A stretch of DNA of 12,179 nucleotides from Phenylobacterium sp. GTDB taxonomy: Bacteria > Pseudomonadota > Alphaproteobacteria > Caulobacterales > Caulobacteraceae. Shown one piece after another: positions 7,338-12,179 of the stretch. Made by a program: the position numbers and the translations under genes. Location: positions 1-12,179 of the forward strand of contig JANXXA010000345.1 of the NCBI GenBank assembly GCA_025350885.1, written 5' to 3'. Below the pieces are notes generated by a model. The model made no database searches, was not told the origin of the DNA, and worked only from the letters and a program-made list of their open reading frames with translations. Each line of letters starts with the position of its first letter. The stretch's first letter is position 1.

Positions 7338-7351
7338 GCAACAGGTGTTGC
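7338..7351. promoter_or_regulatory. Operator site 2 of the chrB-like operon, overlapping start and ribosome-binding site
   Basis: GCAACAGGTGTTGC is a perfect palindrome (6-base arms around GG) that ends at the base before the ATG at 7352. Its AGGTG core is also the only ribosome-binding site available. Its centre is 43 bases, about four helical turns, from that of site 1. The likeliest binder is the product of the first gene, an inference from position. Confidence 0.6.
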
Positions 7352-7900
7352 ATGCCTTCAGATGACCGCCCGCACTGGCTGATATTTCTGGCTCAACTGC
7401 CCGCCTCTCCCTCCAGCGCCCGCGTAGCGCTCTGGCGGAGACTGCGCGCGGCGGGGGCGGCCAGTCTGACGAACGGCGCCTGGTTCCTTCCGGTGAGTGA
7501 TGAACACACCGCGTTGGTCACACAGCTGGCCGCGCTGGTCCGCACCCAGGAGGGGCAAGCGGCGGTGTTCAAGGTTCAGTCGGCGGAGCTCGATGACCAT
7601 GCTGTCATAGAGCGTTTTCAGTCGGACAGAGCCCGCGAATACGCCGAGTTCGATCAACGCTGTCGCGCGCTCCTGGAGGAAATCGACAAGGAGCGACGCC
7701 TGGAGAAGTTCACGTTCGCCGAGCTGGAAGAGATCGAGGACGACCTCCAGAAGCTGACGGCCTGGCTTGGCAAGGTCCAGGCGCGTGACTTCTTTCCAGG
7801 ACGTCAGCAGGCGGCGGCCAAAGGCTTGTTGCGAGATTGCGAAGCGGCCTGCGCGAGCTTCGCCAAGGATGTTTACGGCCGTGAGGGACTGGGGAACTAG
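7352..7900 (+). CDS. ChrB N-terminal-domain protein, probable operon regulator
   Basis: The 182-residue cytoplasmic protein matches the N-terminal domain of ChrB, the chromate-responsive regulator: HWLIFLAQLPASPSSARVAL with WRRLRAAGAASLTNGAWFLP (8-47), a charged helical stretch at 88-140 (FQSDRAREYAEFDQRC ... ELEEIEDDLQKLTAWLG) and the closing motif VQARDFFPG (142-150). Full ChrB proteins are about 300 residues with a second ChrB domain that is missing here, so this is a stand-alone N-domain version. The first part resembles the winged-helix arrangement of PaaX-like regulators, so DNA binding is plausible. C104 and the C163-x3-C167 pair could bind a metal or oxyanion, but that is speculation. 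It is the first gene of a four-gene operon, and two palindromes flank its promoter. The next ATG follows its stop codon with no gap. Confidence 0.85.
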   Translation: MPSDDRPHWLIFLAQLPASPSSARVALWRRLRAAGAASLTNGAWFLPVSDEHTALVTQLAALVRTQEGQAAVFKVQSAELDDHAVIERFQSDRAREYAEFDQRCRALLEEIDKERRLEKFTFAELEEIEDDLQKLTAWLGKVQARDFFPGRQQAAAKGLLRDCEAACASFAKDVYGREGLGN

Positions 7901-8437
7901 ATGAGAAAAATCCATAGGTGGATCAGCATCGGCGCGGCGCTCTTCCTGGTGATCGTCGCGAGCACCGGCGTCATCCTTCAGGCTCAGAAGCTGCTTGGCG
8001 GAGACGAGAAGGACCAGGACAAGGACCGCGTCATGGCCAGCGCCATGACGACATCCAGCGATGCGGCGGCATATGGCGCGATGCTCTCCAAGACCCTCGA
8101 CGCGACGCGCGCGAGCGTGCCGAACAAGCCCATCGCGTCCATTGAGCTACGGTTCGCGGGAGACGAGCCGCGCGGCATCGTCACCCTGCCCGGCGATCCC
8201 GGCCGACAGATCACGGTCGATCCGCGCGACGGGAAGGTTCTCAAGGACGAGGCGCACGAAGCCGAGTCGATCTTCCTGCGCATCCACAGCGGCGAAATCC
8301 TTGGCGAACCCGGCGTGGTCCTGGGGCTGTTGTGGGGTCTGGCGCTGGTGGTTCTCAGCATCACGGGCGGCCTCATGTACCTTGACATGTACCGCAAGCG
8401 TCGCAAGGCGCGCGGCAAGGGTCAGGTGTTCTGGTGA
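7901..8437 (+). CDS. PepSY-associated membrane-helix protein
   Basis: The 178-residue inner-membrane protein has an N-terminal helix at about 8-28 (ISIGAALFLVIVASTGVIL), a periplasmic part of about 110 residues, and a second helix at about 138-162 (VLGLLWGLALVVLSITGGLMYL), followed by a very basic cytoplasmic tail (RKRRKARGKG). The soluble part has a PepSY-like unit with RQITVDPRDGKVL (102-114). The HRW motif near the N-terminus and RIHSGEILGEPG (127-138) before the second helix are typical of PepSY-TM proteins. In larger relatives such histidines often bind heme in ferric or siderophore reductases; whether H5 and H129 do so here is unknown. ATG 7901 directly follows the previous stop, and the next gene overlaps its stop by four bases, which points to translational coupling. 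Confidence 0.82.
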   Translation: MRKIHRWISIGAALFLVIVASTGVILQAQKLLGGDEKDQDKDRVMASAMTTSSDAAAYGAMLSKTLDATRASVPNKPIASIELRFAGDEPRGIVTLPGDPGRQITVDPRDGKVLKDEAHEAESIFLRIHSGEILGEPGVVLGLLWGLALVVLSITGGLMYLDMYRKRRKARGKGQVFW

Positions 8438-9681
8438 CGTCTACCCGGCTCAGCCTCGCCGGGCTGGCCGCCGTGGCCGTGATCGCCGCCGCGGGATCGG
8501 CGGCCGCAGACGATGCGACGGCGGCGACGTCAGCCGCATCCGTCGCGAGGGACTGGTCCTTTCAGCCGGACGCCGGTTTCGTCTACAGATCGGGCGACTT
8601 CAAATTGACGACCTGGGGTTTCGCCGAGCGCCTGTTCGATCCGAACGGACCCGACGCCTACCGACGCGTGCGCCAGGGCGCGGAGTTTGACTTCCCGCGC
8701 GTCACCGCCCGCCTGCGACCCGCGTTGGTCTATGAAATCGACCTGACGAACAGCAACTTCTTCGACCATGGCTTTGGCGGGCGCTCGGGCTTTGGCCGGC
8801 GTGATTTCGAGAACCTGTTCATCGCGCTTCGGGATTCCGACGATCCGGGCAAGTTCCGGGTATTGATCGGTGAGAACACCCACATCCTTTCGCGCGAGGA
8901 CAACCTTTCGTCGGGCAACCTGCCGACCATCAACCGTTCGCTGATCCTGGAGGAGCACGGCTCGGTCAACAGCTTCGGCACGCAATTCGGCGTGCAGATT
9001 CAGAAGGCGTTTTCCGACAAGCTTACGCTCCAGCTCTCGGCGCAGGACAATCGCGGCTCCTTCAATGCGCCTGAGCCCCGGTATCAGGTCGGTAATTCGC
9101 TGTCGGCCAAGGTGATCCTGACGCCGCTCAACGATCCCGATGCCGGCCGGAAGCTCAGCCTGGGCTTTGCGGTCGATCATACCGGCGGCATCCGGGACCG
9201 GATGTTCACGCTCGCGACGGCGATTGCTCAAACGCCGCTGGGCGGTGTGGCTGCGACCGGCGACCGGCTCACGTGGGAGGCCGACGGCGCCTATACCTTC
9301 CTGCTCGCGGGACACCCGACGACCATCGACGGCGAGTTGATCCACTCCAGCTTTTCGCGAAGCCGCGGCGAAGTGGCCGGGGGGTACGCGATGCTGCAAT
9401 GGTCAGCCTTCGACACGCCCAAGGCCGGCGATCTCGACCTCTTTCTACGCTACGATCTGGTGCGCCTTGGACAGGACGCCATCGCCGGCCGCGCGACGCA
9501 GCGAGCGATCAGAACGGGGGCTAACTATAACCTCCCCTATACCCGCAAGCTCGCCAACCTGCACCTGGAGTACGCTCACAATAGCGTCTGGGGCCCGGCC
9601 GCCATCGTGACCGGAGACCGTTTGAACGATGAGTTTCGCGTCGAGCTGCGGTTCAGTCTTCAGCAATACCTTCGCCATTGA
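8434..9681 (+). CDS. Outer-membrane porin, OprP/OprO (phosphate-selective) type
   Basis: The 415-residue product has a signal peptide (MTSTRLSLAGLAAVAVIAAA, then GSAAA, cleavage after about A25) followed by alternating amphipathic strands without long hydrophobic helices. The segment FENLFIALRD ... KFRVLIGENTHILSREDNLSSGNLPTINRSLILEE is the OprP-family pattern, where a strand, a loop and an 'RSL' element follow an L-SS-N-P core. Later strands such as LDLFLRYDLVRLG and NLHLEYAHNSVWG fit a 16-strand barrel. OprP-type porins favour phosphate and other anions; the selectivity here is inferred. The protein ends QQYLRH, without the C-terminal aromatic residue usual for barrel assembly. The start is GTG 8434, overlapping the previous TGA. 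Confidence 0.85.
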   Translation: MTSTRLSLAGLAAVAVIAAAGSAAADDATAATSAASVARDWSFQPDAGFVYRSGDFKLTTWGFAERLFDPNGPDAYRRVRQGAEFDFPRVTARLRPALVYEIDLTNSNFFDHGFGGRSGFGRRDFENLFIALRDSDDPGKFRVLIGENTHILSREDNLSSGNLPTINRSLILEEHGSVNSFGTQFGVQIQKAFSDKLTLQLSAQDNRGSFNAPEPRYQVGNSLSAKVILTPLNDPDAGRKLSLGFAVDHTGGIRDRMFTLATAIAQTPLGGVAATGDRLTWEADGAYTFLLAGHPTTIDGELIHSSFSRSRGEVAGGYAMLQWSAFDTPKAGDLDLFLRYDLVRLGQDAIAGRATQRAIRTGANYNLPYTRKLANLHLEYAHNSVWGPAAIVTGDRLNDEFRVELRFSLQQYLRH

Positions 9682-9686
9682 CGCCG

Positions 9687-10886
9687 ATGGCGCGGCATCG
9701 CTTCCAAAACCTGAAAGCGGTACCTCGAAGCGTCTGGACCCTGGGCTTCGTGTCCCTGTTCATGGATACCTCTTCGGAGATGATCCACAGCCTCCTGCCG
9801 GTATTTCTTGTCGGGACCCTGGGGGCGAGCGTCGCCACGTTGGGATTGATCGAGGGGGTCGCTGAGGCGTCGGCGTCGATTACCAAGGTCTTCTCCGGCT
9901 GGATCTCGGATCGGCTTGGCAAGCGCAAGCTCCTGGCCGTGCTCGGCTACAGCTTAAGCGCGCTGACCAAGCCCATCTTCCCGCTGGCGCTTACGCCATT
10001 CGACGTGCTCGGCGCGCGCTTTGCCGATCGCGTCGGCAAGGGCGTTCGGGGCGCGCCACGCGATGCGCTGGTCGCCGACATCACCTCGCCGGCCATCCGC
10101 GGCCTCGCCTATGGCGTCCGCCAGGGCATCGACACGGTAGGAGCCTTCCTTGGACCGCTCGTGGCGATGGGGCTCATGTTGGTTCTGGCCAACAACATCC
10201 GGACGGTCTTCGCCTGGGCCATAGTCCCCGCGCTCATCGCGGTCGCGCTGCTGGTGTTCGGCGTCAAAGAGCCGAGGCGCACGGAGACCCATAGGACCCG
10301 TCCCGCGCCCATCCGCTGGTCAGAGGTCCGCGCCATGGGCGCACCGTTCTGGTCGGTCGTTATCGTCGGCATGGTCTTCACGCTCGCCCGGTTCAGCGAA
10401 GCGTTCCTGGTGTTGCGCGCGCAGAGCGTGGGGCTTGCGGTCGCGCTCGTTCCCATCGTGCTTGTCGTCATGAACGTGGTCTATTCCGTGGTCGCGCCAC
10501 CCGCTGGCAGCCTTTCCGACCGGATTGACCGGCGACTTGTACTGCTTGGAGGCCTGGGTGCGCTGGGCCTCGCGGACCTCGTTCTCGCCCGATCAGAAAG
10601 CGTCTCCGGCGTGCTCATCGGTGTCGCGCTATGGGGCCTGCACATGGGCCTGACGCAGGGCATCTTCGCGGCCCTTGTCGCCGACGCCGCGCCCGAGCGG
10701 TTGCGCGGCACGGCCTTCGGGGTGTTCAACTTGGCAAGCGGCGTGACCCTGCTTGGGGCAAGCATCCTGGCTGGTGAGCTGTGGACGGTCCTCGGGGCCG
10801 GGGCGACGTTTTACGCTGGTGCGGCGTTCGCACTGCTGGCTGCCGGCGGACTCATCGCCGTCATACATCGGAAATCTGACCCGTAG
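9687..10886 (+). CDS. MFS transporter
   Basis: This inner-membrane protein of 399 residues (402 if TTG 9678 is used) has about twelve hydrophobic helices. MFS motif A is present after the second helix (GWISDRLGKRK, about 71-81) and a weaker second copy follows in the other half (GSLSDRIDRR). The loop DRVGKGVRGAPRDALVAD (about 114-131) and the opening FVSLFMDTSSEMIHSLLPVF mark a widespread bacterial subfamily of unknown or multidrug/metal-type export. I chose ATG 9687, five bases after the porin stop; the TTG at 9678 overlaps that stop. It is the last gene of the operon. Coupled to a ChrB-like gene, it sits where a ChrA transporter would normally be, so an export role for an anion or oxyanion is a reasonable but unproved idea. 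Confidence 0.88.
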   Translation: MARHRFQNLKAVPRSVWTLGFVSLFMDTSSEMIHSLLPVFLVGTLGASVATLGLIEGVAEASASITKVFSGWISDRLGKRKLLAVLGYSLSALTKPIFPLALTPFDVLGARFADRVGKGVRGAPRDALVADITSPAIRGLAYGVRQGIDTVGAFLGPLVAMGLMLVLANNIRTVFAWAIVPALIAVALLVFGVKEPRRTETHRTRPAPIRWSEVRAMGAPFWSVVIVGMVFTLARFSEAFLVLRAQSVGLAVALVPIVLVVMNVVYSVVAPPAGSLSDRIDRRLVLLGGLGALGLADLVLARSESVSGVLIGVALWGLHMGLTQGIFAALVADAAPERLRGTAFGVFNLASGVTLLGASILAGELWTVLGAGATFYAGAAFALLAAGGLIAVIHRKSDP

Positions 10887-10903
10887 GCCGGCGAACACCG
10901 GCC
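10886..10903 (+). terminator. Hairpin at the end of the four-gene operon
   Basis: A perfect 6-bp GC stem (GGCCGG at 10886-10891 with CCGGCC at 10898-10903) and a 6-base loop begin at the last base of the MFS stop codon. No T-run follows. dksA converges from the other side, so some stop signal is expected here. Confidence 0.4.
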
Positions 10904-10964
10904 AGACGTATCGCTCGACGCCGCGACCAACATGACCAGCCGTGGAGGGCATGGATGGTGCGCC

Positions 10965-11393
10965 TCAGTCGTCGCGATGAACCCGTTCGCGGCGCTCGTG
11001 GCGTTCCTGGGCTTCCAGGCTCAGCGTGGCGATCGGCCGGGCATTGAGGCGGGCGACGCCGATCGGCTCGCCGGTTTCCTCGCAATATCCGTAGCTGCCG
11101 TCCTCGATCCGGCGCATGGCCTCGTCGATCTTGGCGATCAGCTTGCGCTGCCGGTCGCGGGTGCGCAGTTCCAGTGACCGATCCGTCTCCGACGACGCGC
11201 GATCGGCGATGTCGGGGTGATTTTCGGTTTCGCTCTGCAGGTGCTTGAGGGTTTCCCCGGACTCCCGGAGAATTTCCTCCTTCCAGTCGATGAGCTTCTG
11301 CCTGAAATATTCAAGCTGACGCTCGTTCATGAAAGGCTCGCCCTCGGAAGGACGATACTGAGGCCTCTCAGCCACCACTTCGGCTGCTGTCAT
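10965..11393 (-). CDS. dksA: RNA polymerase-binding transcription factor DksA
   Basis: DksA enters the secondary channel of RNA polymerase and, with ppGpp, tunes transcription of ribosomal and biosynthetic genes. The 142-residue product has the long coiled coil (about 24-100), with the tip motif DIADRA (61-66), and the C-terminal globular part GYCEETGEPIGVARLNARPI. Of the four zinc-finger cysteines of E. coli DksA only C104 remains; the other three positions are T107, S125 and A128. This is common among alphaproteobacterial DksA proteins. I chose ATG 11393 because the family N-terminus (MTAAEVVAERPQYRPSEGEP) begins there. GTG 11399, six bases after AGGGGG, is a serious alternative with two more residues. 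A good housekeeping promoter lies at 11436-11463. The gene follows fliX on the same strand. Confidence 0.93.
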   Translation of the reverse strand: MTAAEVVAERPQYRPSEGEPFMNERQLEYFRQKLIDWKEEILRESGETLKHLQSETENHPDIADRASSETDRSLELRTRDRQRKLIAKIDEAMRRIEDGSYGYCEETGEPIGVARLNARPIATLSLEAQERHERRERVHRDD

Positions 11394-11435
11394 AGACACT
11401 TCGAGCCCCCTAAACACCCGGAGAAACGCGGGGCG

Positions 11436-11463
11436 CTTATAGCAAATGAATCCGTGGGTTCAA
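11436..11463 (-). promoter_or_regulatory. Putative housekeeping promoter of dksA
   Basis: On the minus strand, TTGAACC (11457-11463) and GCTATAAG (11436-11443) are 13 bases apart. This is the closest match in the window to TTGaCgS, 10-14 bases, GCTANAWC. It gives a leader of about 37 bases before ATG 11393 and lets dksA be expressed independently of fliX. Confidence 0.6.
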
Positions 11464-11486
11464 TGCGCCTCGGCGTTCGACCGCCA

Positions 11487-11921
11487 TTAGGTCGCATAAT
11501 CGGCGCGCTCCAGCTTGGCCACCTCGACGGCGGCGCGCAGCTCGATGTCGTCGAGCACGGCCTCCAGCCCGGGATCATCGGTGCCCTCGCGCTGATCGCG
11601 CACCGCGCGGCGCAGCAGGTCCAGGTCGCCGATGCGCAGCTGACCGTCGAGCAGGCCGAGCCGCAGGGCGTCGAGCACGTCGAGAATCCGGCCGGCGCGG
11701 CGGACGGCGCGGCGCCGGCGCTCCAGGGGTCCGCCGATGTCCTGCAGGGCCAGCAGGGCCCCGATGCCCATCACCCCCGCGGCCACGGACACTGAAGCGA
11801 CCTGGCTGGCCCCGCGGGACGCCTCGGTCGCGGCGAGGCGAAATCCCTCGCCGCCGCCCCCGCCGCGCGTCGGACGCGATGCCGATGGCGATCCGACCGC
11901 GCCGGGAGCCCCCACCTTCAT
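11487..11921 (-). CDS. fliX: Class II flagellar assembly regulator FliX
   Basis: In Caulobacter, FliX couples completion of the early flagellar structure to the sigma-54 activator FlbD, so that later flagellar genes are turned on in order. The 144-residue product has a glycine/serine-rich N-terminus (1-40), as in known FliX. The conserved core follows: IGALLALQDIGGPLERRRRA (53-72), RRAGRILDVLDALRLGLLDG (74-93), then QREGTDDPGLEAVLDDIELR (110-129) and AAVEVAKL. The start is ATG 11921. Just upstream is a near-duplicate of the first codons, out of frame (11921-11938). A CtrA-like box (12003-12021) faces this gene, as expected for a class II flagellar gene. The divergent neighbour begins with a sigma-54 promoter, as next to Caulobacter fliX. 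Confidence 0.9.
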   Translation of the reverse strand: MKVGAPGAVGSPSASRPTRGGGGGEGFRLAATEASRGASQVASVSVAAGVMGIGALLALQDIGGPLERRRRAVRRAGRILDVLDALRLGLLDGQLRIGDLDLLRRAVRDQREGTDDPGLEAVLDDIELRAAVEVAKLERADYAT

Positions 11922-11938
11922 GCCGATCCGACCTTCAT
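11921..11938 (-). other. Duplicated fliX start: six-codon mini-ORF (MKVGSA) ending on the fliX ATG
   Basis: ATGAAGGTCGG at 11938 is repeated 17 bases downstream as ATGAAGGTGGG, the true fliX start. The first copy reads M-K-V-G-S-A and then TGA, which overlaps the fliX ATG as ATGA. This could be a small leader peptide coupled to fliX, or the trace of a recent start-site duplication. No strong ribosome-binding site precedes it. Confidence 0.4.
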
Positions 11939-11985
11939 GCGACGCGCTTCAACCCCTTGGGCACTCGACTGAGCTCCACATCTGC

Positions 11986-12002
11986 GCCGGCAAGCTTGCG
12001 GC
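11986..12002. promoter_or_regulatory. ftr-like palindrome 1 (FlbD site candidate)
   Basis: GCCGGCAAGCTTGCGGC contains the 10-base palindrome GCAAGCTTGC between GCCG- and -CGGC ends. Its centre is about 110 bases upstream of the sigma-54 promoter, the distance usual for FlbD-bound ftr enhancers in Caulobacter, which often come in pairs. Confidence 0.35.
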
Positions 12003-12021
12003 ATGGTTAATGCCGGGCAAA
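12003..12021 (-). promoter_or_regulatory. CtrA-like box facing fliX
   Basis: On the minus strand this reads TTTG, seven bases, TTAACCAT. The right half is a full CtrA half-site and the left half is degenerate (consensus TTAA-N7-TTAA). It is about 80 bases upstream of the fliX ATG and overlaps the ftr-like site at 12014-12029. Confidence 0.45.
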
Positions 12022-12029
12022 TTCTGCCG
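12014..12029. promoter_or_regulatory. ftr-like palindrome 2 (FlbD site candidate)
   Basis: CGGGCAAATTCTGCCG has GGCA/TGCC arms around five A/T-rich bases, as I recall for FlbD ftr elements. It lies about 80 bases upstream of the sigma-54 promoter and overlaps the CtrA-like box, so FlbD binding could repress fliX while activating the divergent gene. Confidence 0.45.
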
Positions 12030-12102
12030 ACAGGGGCGGGTCGCGGCGCGAGACATGAGGCTCTGCCTGCTGTTTTTACTGAACATTCCAGGACAGCGGC
12101 GC

Positions 12103-12118
12103 TGGCACGCGGATCGCA
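12103..12118 (+). promoter_or_regulatory. Sigma-54 promoter of the divergent flagellar gene
   Basis: TGGCAC (12103-12108), five bases, then TCGCA (12114-12118) matches TGGCAC-N5-TTGCW at all fixed positions except one. Transcription would start near 12129, 24 bases before ATG 12153. An A/T-rich patch (12070-12090) between it and the ftr-like sites could take IHF-type bending. Confidence 0.7.
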
Positions 12119-12152
12119 AGGGCAAGACCGAAGCAACTTCACCCGGTCCTTC

Positions 12153-12179
12153 ATGCGTCATTTCACTCTGCTCCTTGGC
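12153..12179 (+). CDS. flgI: Start of probable flagellar P-ring protein FlgI (only nine codons visible)
   Basis: ATG 12153 opens MRHFTLLLG, which looks like the beginning of a signal peptide: a basic residue, then hydrophobic ones. The name rests on context: it is read from a sigma-54 promoter with upstream ftr-like sites and is divergent from fliX, the place of flgI in Caulobacter. FlgI is exported by Sec and forms the periplasmic P ring of the flagellar basal body, so a signal peptide is expected. With nine residues the identification cannot be tested by homology; another exported late flagellar protein is possible. Confidence 0.5.

Noticed and set aside
8530-9399. 289-codon open frame on the - strand
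   Set aside because: It is antisense to the porin gene, which has a signal peptide and sits in a tight operon; no domain is visible in the mirror frame.
11939-12154. Overlapping open frames of 70-78 codons on the - strand upstream of fliX
   Set aside because: They cover the regulatory region with the sigma-54, ftr-like and CtrA-like signals and have no protein-like features apart from the MKVGSA end reported separately.
1-12179. CRISPR arrays, tRNA or rRNA genes, insertion sequences, prophage genes
   Set aside because: No regularly spaced repeats, cloverleaf-forming stretches, transposase motifs or phage-type proteins were seen on either strand.

Overview
The window is GC-rich DNA, typical of an alphaproteobacterium, most likely of the Caulobacterales (Caulobacter, Phenylobacterium or a relative). 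The best taxonomic marker is a fliX-type flagellar regulator gene next to the start of a divergent sigma-54-driven gene, an arrangement I know from Caulobacter. Several promoters also fit the Caulobacter housekeeping pattern (TTGaCgS, 10-14 bases, GCTANAWC), and the DksA is the alphaproteobacterial kind with a single cysteine. I see no rRNA, tRNA, CRISPR array, insertion sequence or phage gene.

Layout. 1-1786 (-): an Atm1/HMT1-type ABC exporter, running off the left edge by only a few codons. 1823-2620 (-): a lipoprotein with two Ig-like repeats, 36 bases upstream of the exporter and probably co-transcribed with it. 2720-3307 (+): a LOG-family nucleoside-monophosphate phosphoribohydrolase. 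3538-3987 (-) and 4319-4768 (+): two small exported proteins (one SnoaL/NTF2-like, one unrecognised), transcribed away from a shared 331-base region. 5095-7158 (-): glutamine-dependent NAD synthetase. 7352-10886 (+): a tight four-gene operon of a ChrB-N-domain protein, a PepSY-type membrane protein, an OprP/O-like porin and an MFS transporter. 10965-11393 (-): dksA. 11487-11921 (-): fliX. 12153-end (+): the first nine codons of a probable flgI.

The most interesting part is the four-gene operon and its control region. A ChrB-like putative sensor that lacks the usual C-terminal ChrB domain, and has no ChrA transporter beside it, is joined with no gaps to inner-membrane and outer-membrane transport proteins. 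A perfect 14-base palindrome and a one-mismatch copy lie 43 bases apart, one over the predicted -35 box and the other over the start site and ribosome-binding site. This looks like an autoregulated, envelope-spanning anion or metal-oxyanion response module, but the substrate is unknown. The same intergenic region also carries the nadE promoter, with its own separate palindrome just downstream of the -10 box.

The right end holds a compact flagellar switch: a sigma-54 promoter, two ftr-like palindromes 80-110 bases upstream of it, and a CtrA-like box facing fliX that overlaps one of them. The non-coding stretches 3308-3537, 3988-4318 and 4769-5094 contain hairpins, terminator candidates and decayed copies of a short dispersed motif.
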